Source: Paenibacillus harenae (GTDB lineage Bacteria > Bacillota > Bacilli > Paenibacillales > Paenibacillaceae). From it: a stretch of DNA of 64,000 bases. Location of the stretch: positions 124,001 through 188,000 of the forward strand of contig NZ_JAUSST010000009.1 in assembly GCF_030812415.1 (NCBI RefSeq), given 5' to 3'. The position numbers and the translations under genes were made by a program. The notes under the pieces are model-generated. The model made no database searches. It was given only the letters and a program-made list of their open reading frames with translations, and was not told the DNA's origin. Shown here in pieces: positions 8,840-17,991 of the stretch (position 1 is its first letter; every line of letters begins with the position of its first letter).

Positions 8840-9763
8840 GTCTATACGATTAACGAGGCTAATCATATATAAGTCCATACGTTCCGCGATTAAAGCGTCT
8901 GTCAGCCCCTCGAAGCCAAGATCCGTCCAACCCGGATAGACGGTAGGTGAGTCGAAGAAGGCGTCGCATAAGGAGATTGCATCCCAGTAAGGGTCGTATG
9001 TGAATGTTGAGCTTGCATATTCGACATAGGCGTCCAAAAACCGGTCTGCTGCCTCTACGCCGTAAAGCAAGGCAAGGTTGAGCCGACAATGTCCGATATC
9101 GACTCCAGCAGGGCCTTGGCATGCATTCACCCAATCGACAATTCCGCTAACCTTGTCATCCTGCCAAAGAATATTGGTTGGATGATAGTCGCGATGGATG
9201 AAGCAGGGCTTAAACGATGGGCGAGGACGCTGAGCTAGCGCGATGAGCTCGCTCCATGATCCGGTCTGCGCAGACCAGGATGGAGGCCGCAAAGCTTGAA
9301 TATCGCTATACGTATAGTAGCTCCAAGGGAAATCATCCGCGTTGACTTCGTGTATCGATGCAAGTGCCGCAGCCATCCGATCCAGCCATTGATTAAGGTC
9401 GCCGGGTTCTAGAACAACAGTACCTTCGAGCTTCGTCATAAGGACGGAGGGATGACCGTTTAATCTGCCGCTCTCGTCGAAAGCTACCAGTTCGGGTGTT
9501 GGTACTTTCACGAGAGCAGCCCATTTCAGGCATTCCGCTTCGTGAAGGGCAAGGTCGGGCTCCTGCTCCAGCCATTCGTGATTGTCGAACTGGCGCAGTA
9601 CATAGCTTGTTGCCCGATTTTCGGCAGTAACGGTAACGTTAAGAACGATAGACGACACGCCGCCTTGCAGTCGATGTATCGTTTGCACACAAGCTGACGG
9701 TTTAATTACGTTTGTTAACCATTCCATGGTTTGTCCGGAAATTGTATGATTGGAATGCTTCAT
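8816..9763 (-). CDS. aminoglycoside phosphotransferase-family (APH) kinase
   Basis: This is a 315-residue protein-kinase-like small-molecule kinase. The catalytic loop is CFIHRDYHPTNILW (H-x-D-x4-N) and the metal-binding Asp is in GIVDWVNACQGPAGVDIGH. The substrate is unknown; this family includes antibiotic, choline and homoserine kinases, so resistance should not be assumed. The start is placed at 9763 because GGGGGAA lies about 8 nt upstream; an upstream in-frame codon would overlap the ABC-F gene. It follows the ABC-F gene by 23 nt and is probably cotranscribed with it. Confidence 0.85.
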   Translation of the reverse strand: MKHSNHTISGQTMEWLTNVIKPSACVQTIHRLQGGVSSIVLNVTVTAENRATSYVLRQFDNHEWLEQEPDLALHEAECLKWAALVKVPTPELVAFDESGRLNGHPSVLMTKLEGTVVLEPGDLNQWLDRMAAALASIHEVNADDFPWSYYTYSDIQALRPPSWSAQTGSWSELIALAQRPRPSFKPCFIHRDYHPTNILWQDDKVSGIVDWVNACQGPAGVDIGHCRLNLALLYGVEAADRFLDAYVEYASSTFTYDPYWDAISLCDAFFDSPTVYPGWTDLGFEGLTDALIAERMDLYMISLVNRIDKKPAEHE

Positions 9764-9786
9764 AAAGAGATTCCCCCATTTCGCCG

Positions 9787-11721
9787 TTACATATATTTCT
9801 CCCATTCCTCGTACGCGTTCGCTAGAGCTGTTTTGTGCTTCTCGATTTCGGCTTGTATTTCCTGAATACGAACATAATCATTAAAGATAGCAGGATCTGC
9901 CAGCTTCTCTTCTAATTCAGCGATCTGCCGCTCCCCGTTAGCAATGTCTTGCTCAAGCTGCTCGACCTTGCGCTGGCGGCTCCGTTCTTCACGTTTCGCT
10001 TGCTTGTCCGCTTCGTACGAGGTGGCAGGCGCATTGTCAATTGCTGCCGACTTGGATGAGTTTGTCGATTGCTTGGCTAACGCTTCTAGGCGTGCTTCCT
10101 CAATCTCGCTTTTTTTCTCTATCATATCGTCATAATTTCCTAGGAAATGATCCGTGCCGCTCGGCTTTAATTCGACAATGCGCTCAGCCATCTTGTTTAA
10201 GAAGTAACGGTCATGAGAGATGAATAGCAGCGTGCCCTCGTAATCCATAAGCGCCGCCTCGAGCACCTCTTTGCTGAATAAGTCCAAATGGTTGGTAGGC
10301 TCATCGAGAATTAGGACATTCGCTTGCGCAAGCATGAGCTTGGCGAGCGATACGCGTGCCTTCTCGCCGCCGCTTAACGACGAGACGCGCTTTAACACGT
10401 CTTCGCCACTGAACAGGAAGTTGCCAAGGACGGTACGAATACGAGCTTCTTCCATATGGGAATAGGCGCTCCAAACTTCTTCCAGAACCGTATTATTTCC
10501 GTTTAGACGCGTATGTTCTTGATCGTAATAGCCGATTTTCACGTTTGTTCCCCAACGTAAGAAGCCGCTTGTAGGTTCGTTCTGCCCGACGAGAACTTTA
10601 AGCAGTGTCGATTTGCCGATGCCGTTCGGTCCGATTAAGGCAACGGTCTCGCTGCGCGATAGTTGGAAGGAAACGTTATTGAACAGCGGCTTCGATTGCC
10701 CGGGAAACGTAACCGAAAGGCCGCTGACATCCAGCACGTCCTTGCCGGTCATGCGCTCGATTTCGAAGCTGAAGTAGGCTTTCTTTAAGTCGCCCATCGG
10801 TTTGTCGAGCCGATCCATCTTATCCAGTGCTTTCCGTCTGCTCTGCGCCCGCTTCGTCGTGGAAGCCCGCACAATATTTTTCTGTATGAACTGCTCCAAA
10901 CGAGAAATCTCATCTTGTTGCTTCTCGTATTGCTTCATATTGCTCTCATAATCGGCAGCCTTCAGTTCCATGTACCGGCTGTAATTACCGGTGTACCGCT
11001 TGGATACATGCCGTTCGATTTCAATAATGGTCTGAGCGAGCGCATCGAGGAAATAACGGTCATGGGAGACAACGACGATAGCGCCGGAGTAACCGCGCAG
11101 GTAGCTCTCGAGCCAAGTCAGCGTCTCGATGTCCAAATAGTTCGTTGGTTCGTCGAGCATCAACAGATCGGGTGCTTGCAGCAGGATACGAGCGAGCGCG
11201 AGCCGTGTCTTCTGCCCGCCGCTTAATGTGGAAATACGCGTACCGGGCGGAAACTGCCCGAAGCCCATGCCGTGCAGCACGCTGTTGATGCGTGTGTTGA
11301 TCTCGAATCCGCCTTGCTCGCGGAACCAGTCCGAACGCTTGGCGTAACGCTCCAGCGTATCTGCATAACGCTTCTCGTCGTCATGCAGGGCAGGATCGGC
11401 GATCTTCACTTCAAGATCGCGAAGCTCCTGCTCAGCGTCCAGCAGATGGGCGAAGACGGCTCTCATCTCGGACTCGATGGTCCGATCCGAGTTAAGGCCG
11501 CTATTTTGCGCCAAGTAACCGATTTTCGTTTCTTTCGCTTTATGGATATCACCGGAGTCGGCAGTAAGCTCCCCGGCAATAATTTTTAACAATGTCGATT
11601 TGCCTGCGCCGTTCACGCCAACGAGTCCGATTCGCTCGCGCTCCAGCACTTGCATAGAAATATTCGATAGCACGACGTCAACGCCATAGCTCTTCGTTAT
11701 GTTGGATACTTGCAGCAGCAT
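9787..11721 (-). CDS. ABC-F family ATPase (YdiF-like)
   Basis: This is a soluble duplicated ABC ATPase without membrane domains, which acts on ribosomes in this family. Two Walker A motifs (GVNGAGKST, GPNGIGKST), two signatures (LSGGQKTRLALA, LSGGEKARVSLA) and two DEPTN(Y/H)LD Walker B motifs are present. The inter-domain linker is at about 240-320. A C-terminal coiled coil rich in Glu, Lys and Gln (about 550-644) resembles YdiF/Uup. Start at 11721 (644 residues) is set by GGAGGT 6 nt upstream. The neighbourhood with moaC, tatA, tatC and groESL recalls ydiF in B. subtilis. Confidence 0.9.
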   Translation of the reverse strand: MLLQVSNITKSYGVDVVLSNISMQVLERERIGLVGVNGAGKSTLLKIIAGELTADSGDIHKAKETKIGYLAQNSGLNSDRTIESEMRAVFAHLLDAEQELRDLEVKIADPALHDDEKRYADTLERYAKRSDWFREQGGFEINTRINSVLHGMGFGQFPPGTRISTLSGGQKTRLALARILLQAPDLLMLDEPTNYLDIETLTWLESYLRGYSGAIVVVSHDRYFLDALAQTIIEIERHVSKRYTGNYSRYMELKAADYESNMKQYEKQQDEISRLEQFIQKNIVRASTTKRAQSRRKALDKMDRLDKPMGDLKKAYFSFEIERMTGKDVLDVSGLSVTFPGQSKPLFNNVSFQLSRSETVALIGPNGIGKSTLLKVLVGQNEPTSGFLRWGTNVKIGYYDQEHTRLNGNNTVLEEVWSAYSHMEEARIRTVLGNFLFSGEDVLKRVSSLSGGEKARVSLAKLMLAQANVLILDEPTNHLDLFSKEVLEAALMDYEGTLLFISHDRYFLNKMAERIVELKPSGTDHFLGNYDDMIEKKSEIEEARLEALAKQSTNSSKSAAIDNAPATSYEADKQAKREERSRQRKVEQLEQDIANGERQIAELEEKLADPAIFNDYVRIQEIQAEIEKHKTALANAYEEWEKYM

Positions 11722-11774
11722 CTTGAAACCTCCAGCAAATAATTGCAACGAAATTTGTTGCTTGTCATCCTCTC

Positions 11775-11831
11775 TAGTTTACCATAAAAGGGCGCTTCCA
11801 TTGGCGAAAGTTGTATAAGAGTGGTAAACTA
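11775..11831. promoter_or_regulatory. divergent promoter pair with mirrored -10 regions
   Basis: TAGTTTACCA at 11775-11784 is the exact reverse complement of TGGTAAACTA at 11822-11831. Read outward, each gives an extended -10 (TGG-TAAACT). On the plus strand TTGGCG at 11801-11806 sits 18 bp before TAAACT at 11825-11830. The pair would drive the ABC-F gene to the left and the 5-formyl-THF cyclo-ligase gene to the right. Confidence 0.5.
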
Positions 11832-11880
11832 AAATAAATGGAAGCATATGACGGGACATAGAGTAGGTGGTCTGCCCTTG

Positions 11881-12489
11881 ATGGATCATAAGGAACTTAA
11901 TGGGAAGCAGGCTATTCGCTTGGAAATGACGCGAATACGGAACGGACTGGGCGAGGAGCAGCGGGAAGCTTGGTCGAAGGCGGCGTGCAGACATGCAGCG
12001 GCGTATTTGGAGGCGGCCTCGGAAGAAGCCTTTATGGCCTATGTGCCGTTCCGAAGCGAGATGGATCTTACTGCTCTCATCGAATGGGGTTGGGAGAAGG
12101 GGCTGGACGTGATCGTGCCCAGATGCAACGCCGTCGACCGATCCATGACGCTTTACCGCTTGGAGAGCTGGGACCAGTTGAAGTCTGGCGCATACGGAAT
12201 TATGGAGCCGGACCCGCAAGCAGCCGAGGAGATTAATCCCGAGCGGATGCCGCGCGTAGTGTTTGTGCCCGGTCTAGCCTTCGATCTGAAGGGTGGAAGA
12301 ATGGGCTACGGCGGCGGCTATTATGATCGGTTCGCTGCGAAGCAGCTTGACGCAGGCATAACCGGTGTTCGCATGCAATGGATCGGAGCCTCTTTTGAAG
12401 CCCAACTGGTAGAGGAATTGATGCTTGAGCCGCATGATATTCGTATGAACGGAATATTGACGCAGCGGCAATTGTATTCGAAAATATAG
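11881..12489 (+). CDS. 5-formyltetrahydrofolate cyclo-ligase family protein
   Basis: The family enzyme converts 5-formyl-THF to 5,10-methenyl-THF with ATP. The basic N-terminal motif KQAIRLEMTRIRNGL, the central AYVPFRSEMDL and the family signature GRMGYGGGYYDRF are visible. I prefer the ATG at 11881 (202 residues), with AGGTGG upstream; an in-frame ATG at 11848 would add 11 residues. The gene follows the mirrored promoter and precedes moaC by 72 nt. Confidence 0.88.
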   Translation: MDHKELNGKQAIRLEMTRIRNGLGEEQREAWSKAACRHAAAYLEAASEEAFMAYVPFRSEMDLTALIEWGWEKGLDVIVPRCNAVDRSMTLYRLESWDQLKSGAYGIMEPDPQAAEEINPERMPRVVFVPGLAFDLKGGRMGYGGGYYDRFAAKQLDAGITGVRMQWIGASFEAQLVEELMLEPHDIRMNGILTQRQLYSKI

Positions 12490-12561
12490 ATGATTGACTC
12501 TTATGTTGACGACTATTATTTAAAGTTAGCTTGTATAGTACAGATAGAAGGAGCGATTCGA

Positions 12562-13029
12562 GTGGAGCTGACTCACTTTAACGAACAAGGCCGGGCGCGC
12601 ATGGTAGATATATCCGACAAGGAAGCGACGGCACGCGCGGCGACGGCAAGCACGATGGTGAAGATGAACTCGGACACGCTATCGCGCATCAAGGCAGGAA
12701 CGATCGGCAAAGGCGACGTCCTAGCCGTAGCGCAGGTGGCAGCGGTAATGGCCGCCAAGAAAACGTCGGACTGGATACCCATGTGTCATCCGCTGCCGTT
12801 AACGGGCGTGAACATCGTGTTCACGGATAACGGAGCTGACGAGCTTTATATAGAAGGAACAGTCAAGACGACCGGCAAAACGGGCGTCGAGATGGAGGCG
12901 CTAACCGCCGTATCCGCGGCCGCTCTGACGGTGTACGACATGTGCAAAGCGCTGCAGAAGGATATGGTTATCGGACCGACTCGGCTCATCGCGAAGAGCG
13001 GCGGCAAGAGCGGCGATTACCGAATTTAG
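12562..13029 (+). CDS. moaC: cyclic pyranopterin monophosphate synthase MoaC
   Basis: MoaC acts with MoaA in the first step of molybdenum cofactor synthesis. The family motifs [28 protein letters not shown] and [20 protein letters not shown] are intact. Start is GTG at 12562, 8 nt after GAAGGAG at 12547-12553, giving 155 residues; the open frame continues further upstream but lacks a ribosome site. No moaA is seen in the window. The next gene is mogA-like. Confidence 0.95.
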   Translation: MELTHFNEQGRARMVDISDKEATARAATASTMVKMNSDTLSRIKAGTIGKGDVLAVAQVAAVMAAKKTSDWIPMCHPLPLTGVNIVFTDNGADELYIEGTVKTTGKTGVEMEALTAVSAAALTVYDMCKALQKDMVIGPTRLIAKSGGKSGDYRI

Positions 13030-13069
13030 AGCAAACCCGTAATCGGACTCGGGATGGGAGGAACGGCAG

Positions 13070-13564
13070 ATGCGTTGGAAGGTAGCCATACTGACGGCAA
13101 GCGATAAAGGTTCGCGAGGGGAACGCGAAGATACGAGCGCACAAGTGATTCGCGAGCTAATCGAAGAAGAGCTCGGCGGGGAAATTGTCGATTACCGGAT
13201 CGTTCCAGACGAGCAGGATGAGATTATGGCGGCAATCATCGAGATGACGGAATATTTTCAAGCGGATCTCGTGCTTACGACAGGCGGTACGGGACTAGCC
13301 GCAAGAGATATTACGCCGGAGGCCACGATGAAAGTGATCGATCGCGTTGTGCCTGGTATTGCTGAGGCTATGCGCATGGGCGCTCTGCAGAAGACGAGAC
13401 GTGCGATGCTGTCGCGAGGCGTATGCGGCATTCGCGGCAATTCCCTGATCGTTAACTTGCCGGGCAGTCCGAAGGGCGTTCATGAGAGCTTGATGGCGAT
13501 TATGGATCAACTTCCGCATGCATTGGACATTTTGTCGGGAAGATTGGGAGATCATCGAGCATGA
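13070..13564 (+). CDS. mogA: molybdenum cofactor biosynthesis protein MogA/MoaB family
   Basis: This molybdopterin-binding protein adenylylates molybdopterin in MogA-type enzymes. The 164-residue chain starts KVAILTASDKGSRGERED and carries the MoCF_biosynth motif LVLTTGGTGLAARD and NLPGSPKGV. GGGAGG lies before the ATG. The stop overlaps the next start as ATGA, which indicates coupled translation. MoaB and MogA cannot be separated from sequence alone. Confidence 0.88.
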   Translation: MRWKVAILTASDKGSRGEREDTSAQVIRELIEEELGGEIVDYRIVPDEQDEIMAAIIEMTEYFQADLVLTTGGTGLAARDITPEATMKVIDRVVPGIAEAMRMGALQKTRRAMLSRGVCGIRGNSLIVNLPGSPKGVHESLMAIMDQLPHALDILSGRLGDHRA

Positions 13565-14613
13565 GTCATATAAATGAAAATAATGAAATAACGGCAGCAT
13601 CTGCTCATACGAAGCTGAGGGAAGTATCCGTATACGATGCGATCGGTTTGCGGCTTGCGCATGATCTGACGCAGATTATACCCGGCCAGTTCAAAGGACG
13701 TCTGTTCAAGAAAGGGCATCTTGTGACGGAGGCCGACATTCCCAAGCTGCTCGACATCGGCAAAGAGCATATTTACATCATGGAGCTTGGAGATAACGAT
13801 CTCCATGAGGATGATGCTGCATTACGGATGGCCAGAGCTCTGTTCGGAGAAGGAATAACGTTAACGGAGCCGCATGAGGGCAAAGTTAGCTTGAAGGCTA
13901 GCCAGCTTGGACTCGTTCATATTGATCGCGAAATCGTTGATGCCATTAATCGTCTTGGCGAGATTGCACTCGCTACCGTGAAGACGAATACGGTGGCTCA
14001 GCCGGGAAGACAGCTGGCTGCAACGAGGGCAATTCCGCTGTATGTTCCGAAAGCGAGGGTGGAGACTGTCGAGCGGCTGGCAGCCGAATATCGGGCTGCT
14101 CACGAAGGAGCCGCGCCCATTCGCGTGCGTCCGCTTCATCGATTGAAGGCGGGGCTGCTCACGACCGGCGGAGAAGTGTTCAGCGGCCGAATCGAGGATA
14201 AATTCGGTCCTGCCGTAAGAAACAAGCTTGAAGCGCTTGGATCCGAGGTAGCGGAACAACGCTTCGCTCCCGATGATCGACAAATAATTGTCAAGGAAAT
14301 ACACTACTTGCTAAGCAAGCGGTATGATATGATACTAGTAACAGGTGGAATGTCGGTTGATCCGGACGATCGTACGCCAGGCGCGATCAAGGCGGCCGGA
14401 GCACATATTGTCAGCTATGGAACGCCAATGCTGCCAGGCTCCATGCTGCTGATCGGTTATTTGGACGGCGTGCCGATTATGGGTCTGCCTGGCTGCGTGA
14501 TGCACGATCCTTATACGTCATTCGATGTACTGCTGCCTCGTATACTCGCTGGAGATACGATCATGCAGGACGACATTGTGGATATGGGGTATGGGGGGCT
14601 ATATGGCTGTTGA
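13561..14613 (+). CDS. molybdopterin-binding protein (MoeA-related)
   Basis: The 350-residue protein has a C-terminal MoCF_biosynth domain (about 195-345) with ILVTGGMSVDPDDRTPGAI and the substrate-loop-like IMGLPGCVMHDPYTSFDVLLPRI (shown in part: LPGCVMHDPY). The N-terminal half is not a standard MoeA domain I and II arrangement, so this is the MoeA-like, shorter type rather than true MoeA. It overlaps mogA by 4 nt. It probably serves cofactor maturation or sensing; the exact role is unknown. Confidence 0.75.
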   Translation: MSHINENNEITAASAHTKLREVSVYDAIGLRLAHDLTQIIPGQFKGRLFKKGHLVTEADIPKLLDIGKEHIYIMELGDNDLHEDDAALRMARALFGEGITLTEPHEGKVSLKASQLGLVHIDREIVDAINRLGEIALATVKTNTVAQPGRQLAATRAIPLYVPKARVETVERLAAEYRAAHEGAAPIRVRPLHRLKAGLLTTGGEVFSGRIEDKFGPAVRNKLEALGSEVAEQRFAPDDRQIIVKEIHYLLSKRYDMILVTGGMSVDPDDRTPGAIKAAGAHIVSYGTPMLPGSMLLIGYLDGVPIMGLPGCVMHDPYTSFDVLLPRILAGDTIMQDDIVDMGYGGLYGC

Positions 14614-14681
14614 AGCGAGCTTCGCATTGTCATACAGATGAATTGAAGTGGTTAGCTACGTGAATTTTAGGGGGTTATGGA

Positions 14682-14915
14682 ATGTCAGGCATAGGTGCAA
14701 CGGGGATCATATTGCTCGTTCTGGTCGCATTGCTGCTGTTCGGTCCCAACAAGCTGCCAGAGCTTGGACGAGCTTTCGGACGGACGCTGCGGGAATTCAA
14801 GGCAGGCGCGAAAGATATCATGGAGGACGACGATCGTAAGGACAAGGAAACGAATCGCGTCGAAGTGAATCGGGTAGACAATTTGGAGAAAGACAATAAG
14901 CGGCTTCCGGACTGA
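14682..14915 (+). CDS. tatA: twin-arginine translocase subunit TatA/E
   Basis: This 77-residue protein has one N-terminal membrane helix (about 5-21), the FGPNKLPELGRAFGRTLREFK hinge and amphipathic helix (seen in part as LPELGRAFGRTLREF), and a charged tail. It forms the Tat pore with TatC. The ATG at 14682 follows GGGGGTT. A terminator overlaps the last codons, so tatC about 117 nt later may also need its own promoter or readthrough. Confidence 0.95.
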   Translation: MSGIGATGIILLVLVALLLFGPNKLPELGRAFGRTLREFKAGAKDIMEDDDRKDKETNRVEVNRVDNLEKDNKRLPD

Positions 14916-14931
14916 CCGGGCCCGCTTTTTT
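14899..14931 (+). terminator. terminator overlapping the tatA end
   Basis: A hairpin pairs AGCGG with CCGCT and CCGG with CCGG around a short loop, followed by six T residues. It starts inside the last codons of tatA. Confidence 0.6.
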
Positions 14932-15032
14932 GTTGAAAGACAAGACTTGAAATTAAGCTTTTGTCGACAGCGGACGGCGATAGACGTTTACGTTTGATGA
15001 TGGCCGTTCGTGCAGATGGGAGGATCTAGCTG

Positions 15033-15842
15033 ATGGGATCGGATCAAAATAGCTCGACAGAGCAAAAATCGCGCAAGCAGCTTATTCGCGAAGAAGGGCT
15101 TATGCCGCTTCTCGGGCATCTAGGGGAGCTGCGCAAACGCATCGTATACATATTGATCGCTCTTGCATTAGGGCTTATTGTCGGTCTGCTGCTTGCGCAG
15201 CCGTTCTATAACTTCCTAATGAGCCAGAAGCCGGCGAATACGATATCCTTGCATACGTTCTCGTTATGGGACGGTATCGGCATGTATATGAAGTTTGCTT
15301 TCGTCATCGCGTTAATTATAGCATTGCCGGTTATAGCTTATCAGCTATGGGCGTTCGTCAAGCCTGCGCTGCATGAGCATGAGCAGAGATCGACACTCAA
15401 GTATGTGCCTTTTGCGCTTATTATGTTTTTGGTCGGACTCGCATTTTCGTATTTTGTCGTATTTCCGCTCGCCTTCAACTTCACAAGAAGCGTGTCCGAG
15501 CATTTGAACTTGGAAGAAACGTACGGAATCGCGCAATACTTCACGTTTATGTTCAATATCTTGATTCCGATCTCGCTTTTGTTCGAGCTGCCGCTCGTCA
15601 TCATGTTCCTGACGGCGATTCGGCTGCTTAATCCGACGAGGCTGCGCAAGATGCGGCGCGTTGCTTATTTTATTATGATCCTCATTGGCGTTACGGTAAC
15701 GCCGCCTGATTTCATATCGGACGTGTTGGTCGCCATACCGTTGATACTGCTTTATGAGGTGAGTGTCATACTGTCTGGCTTCGTCTATCGGAAGCAGCAG
15801 GACAAGGATGCAAAATGGGAAGCGGAATTCGGTCAAGGCTAA
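15033..15842 (+). CDS. tatC: Sec-independent protein translocase TatC
   Basis: TatC is the receptor for twin-arginine signal peptides in the membrane. The 269-residue protein begins with a charged segment containing LMPLLGHLGELRKRI, which is the TatC N-terminal motif, and has six membrane segments. GGGAGG about 10 nt before the ATG supports the start. Together with tatA this forms the minimal Gram-positive TatAC system. Confidence 0.96.
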   Translation: MGSDQNSSTEQKSRKQLIREEGLMPLLGHLGELRKRIVYILIALALGLIVGLLLAQPFYNFLMSQKPANTISLHTFSLWDGIGMYMKFAFVIALIIALPVIAYQLWAFVKPALHEHEQRSTLKYVPFALIMFLVGLAFSYFVVFPLAFNFTRSVSEHLNLEETYGIAQYFTFMFNILIPISLLFELPLVIMFLTAIRLLNPTRLRKMRRVAYFIMILIGVTVTPPDFISDVLVAIPLILLYEVSVILSGFVYRKQQDKDAKWEAEFGQG

Positions 15843-15857
15843 GCGGGTATACTGGTT

Positions 15858-15887
15858 AAGAAGAAGGGAGACCTTCTTCTTTTTTTA
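15858..15887 (+). terminator. tatC terminator
   Basis: A perfect 10-bp stem (AAGAAGAAGG at 15858-15867 with CCTTCTTCTT at 15872-15881) and a GAGA loop are followed by a T run to 15886. Confidence 0.88.
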
Positions 15888-15889
15888 TG

Positions 15890-15948
15890 TTGACAAAAAG
15901 GGTTGCGGGCAGTATGATTTAAACGAATGTTTTAAACGTTTGTTTAAA
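15890..15948 (+). promoter_or_regulatory. sigma-A promoter with double TetR-type operator
   Basis: TTGACA at 15890-15895 and TATGAT at 15913-15918 are spaced by 17 bp. Directly downstream are two overlapping inverted repeats that share an arm: TTTAAAC-GAAT-GTTTTAAA at 15918-15936 and TTTAAAC-GTTT-GTTTAAA at 15931-15948. This is the layout expected for repression by the TetR-family protein encoded downstream at 17226. Confidence 0.8.
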
Positions 15949-15973
15949 TAGATAGATAGAGGAGTGGATAGGA

Positions 15974-17140
15974 ATGGGTACAGCAATAAAGGCATTCATG
16001 AAGCGGCCGACAACGATCGTCGGTATAGTTACGGCACTTATGTTTCAAATTATTTTTTCGGTTATATGGATGACCGGTTATAACGGCGTAACCGACCGTG
16101 TCGATCAGTTGCGTATTGCGGTCGTTAACGAGGATACGCAGTTCGGTCAGCAGATTGCCGCTAATCTGGTGAAGGAATTGCCGTTCGATATGGTTCAGAT
16201 CGACAACCTCGAAGAAGCGAAAGAGCAGCTTGATGCAAGGGAACTGCAGATGGTCGTACATGTTCCGGCTGACTTCTCGCAGAAGGCTTCGGTGCAAGGC
16301 GAACAAGCTTCGGTGCAATATTTGATTAACGAGTCGAATCCTGCTCTTATTAAGAGCATCATGAGCGGCGCGGCTTCGCAGATGACTTCGGAAATCAATA
16401 CTCAAGCGGTATCGGCCGGTCTGCAAAATGTTCTTGGCAGCCTGAACATGCCGGAGGAGCAAGCAACGGCTGCTGCCGCAAGCTTGTCGCAGCGTGTCGT
16501 ATCGGATATTCAATCGACAAATATCGTGCAAGGAATGAACAACCAGATGGTTCCGATGATGATGGTGCTTGCATCCTACGTAGGAGCGATGATTATGGGG
16601 ATGAATCTTGAGCAATCATCGATGGCCGTAAGCGGGCAAGTAAGCAGATGGAGACGATTCGGTGCTCGCAGCATCATTAATACGGTCGCGGCCTTGTTCG
16701 TATCTCTGGTAGGCGCTACTTTGCTCGTGGCTCTTGGCGGGCAGATCGAACAAGGCTTCCTGCTGCTGTGGCTGTTCGAATTCGTATTCCTGCTGACTTT
16801 CATGTTCGTGTCCCAAATGTTCCTGTACTTGTTCGGCATGGCGGGCATGCTGTTCAACATTATGCTGCTATCGGCTCAGCTTGTATCGTCAGGGGCAATC
16901 GTTCCGCGCGAACTGTTGTCTGATTTCTACACCGGCTTAGGCAGTGCCCTTCCGGCTACTTATGCGGTCGACGGCAATATGAATTTGCTCTTCGGCGGTC
17001 CGTCGATCGGCACGGATCTTCTTAGCCTTATCGTTATTACTGTCGTAGCAGCCGCAATTAGCGTCTTCGCGGTGGCAATCAAGCGTCCACAGCCTGTACC
17101 GCAGCCAACGGCTGCCATTGCAAGCCATAAGCAATCGTAG
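15974..17140 (+). CDS. YhgE/Pip-type ABC-2 membrane protein
   Basis: This is a 388-residue integral membrane protein: one N-terminal segment (about 15-35), a large extracytoplasmic domain (about 40-190), then about five segments in the C-terminal half. This is the plan of the YhgE/Pip and DUF3533-type families, which are linked to export or phage-receptor functions. GGAG lies 9 nt before the ATG. The TetR gene follows on the same strand and the operator sits in the promoter, so drug- or stress-inducible expression is likely. The substrate is unknown and no ATPase is adjacent. Confidence 0.8.
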   Translation: MGTAIKAFMKRPTTIVGIVTALMFQIIFSVIWMTGYNGVTDRVDQLRIAVVNEDTQFGQQIAANLVKELPFDMVQIDNLEEAKEQLDARELQMVVHVPADFSQKASVQGEQASVQYLINESNPALIKSIMSGAASQMTSEINTQAVSAGLQNVLGSLNMPEEQATAAAASLSQRVVSDIQSTNIVQGMNNQMVPMMMVLASYVGAMIMGMNLEQSSMAVSGQVSRWRRFGARSIINTVAALFVSLVGATLLVALGGQIEQGFLLLWLFEFVFLLTFMFVSQMFLYLFGMAGMLFNIMLLSAQLVSSGAIVPRELLSDFYTGLGSALPATYAVDGNMNLLFGGPSIGTDLLSLIVITVVAAAISVFAVAIKRPQPVPQPTAAIASHKQS

Positions 17141-17225
17141 TGGAACAAAGCCGGTTAATCGCTTGTTTGCCGAATGACGTCAGGTAAGACACAATAATAA
17201 GAAACAGCTTTGACGGAGGAACGCG

Positions 17226-17819
17226 ATGACGACCGTGGATAACGATATTAAAATCAGAATATTGCGCGCTGCCAAGAAGCTGTTCGCCGAGAACGGCTTC
17301 GAAGGTACGTCTGTTCGGCAAATTTGCGAGGAGGCAGGCGCTAACGTCGCTCTTGTATCGTATCATTTTGGCGGCAAGGAAAATGTGTTCGCGGCTTTGT
17401 TCGAGAGTTTTTTTCCCAATGATAAAATACGCACCCTAAGGGACGACGGGATCGACCCGGTCGCCGGCGTTCGGTTAATTATTCGAGAGGTAACTTTGTA
17501 TCGCCAAGCGGAACCGGAGCTGACACGAATTACGCAGCATGAGATTGTATTGAACACGCCCCGGATTCAGAAGATTCGCGAACATGTGATGCCGACGTGG
17601 GTGCAGTTGCGAATATGGCTGGAACGGGGGCGCGAACAAGGCAAGTTCACTTTCCGCTCGTTGGATACGGCGCTAATGTCGATCCTCGGTGCGCTGCTGT
17701 TTTACCGTGATAACGATTATTGGACGGTGTTGAAGGGAAAAGAACAAGATTCCATCGAGATGATGATTGAAGATATGACGGTGTTCATCATGAACGGGTT
17801 GCAATACCGCCCGGAATAA
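17226..17819 (+). CDS. TetR/AcrR family regulator
   Basis: The 197-residue regulator has an N-terminal helix-turn-helix (ILRAAKKLFAENGFEGTSVRQI, recognised by AAKKLFAENGFEGTSV, then VALVSYHFGGKENVF). The C-terminal ligand domain resembles the CecR/YbiH-like group but this is not firm. GGAGG precedes the ATG at 17226. It is likely autoregulated with the upstream membrane protein through the double operator at 15918-15948. Confidence 0.9.
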   Translation: MTTVDNDIKIRILRAAKKLFAENGFEGTSVRQICEEAGANVALVSYHFGGKENVFAALFESFFPNDKIRTLRDDGIDPVAGVRLIIREVTLYRQAEPELTRITQHEIVLNTPRIQKIREHVMPTWVQLRIWLERGREQGKFTFRSLDTALMSILGALLFYRDNDYWTVLKGKEQDSIEMMIEDMTVFIMNGLQYRPE

Positions 17820-17836
17820 TAGATAGCAGTCAGGAA

Positions 17837-17877
17837 AGCCGCATTCGATGCTAAGACGTCGTTGTGCGGTTTTTTTG
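17837..17877 (+). terminator. terminator after the TetR gene
   Basis: CCGCA at 17839-17843 pairs with TGCGG at 17865-17869, with further imperfect pairing inside, followed by seven to eight T residues. Confidence 0.6.
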
Positions 17878-17991
17878 TGCACTGATCATCTTTTTAGTCG
17901 TGTTGGCGGATCGTAGGTTGATAGAAAATAGGTTATAATTTACCATATAAGCAGCTAGCTGTGCAGACTTTAAGAGAGCAAGGTGGTCATG

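Noticed and set aside
8816-11721. Antibiotic-resistance pair (APH plus ABC-F)
   Set aside because: The ABC-F is closer to the housekeeping YdiF type and the kinase substrate cannot be read. The families include many non-resistance members.
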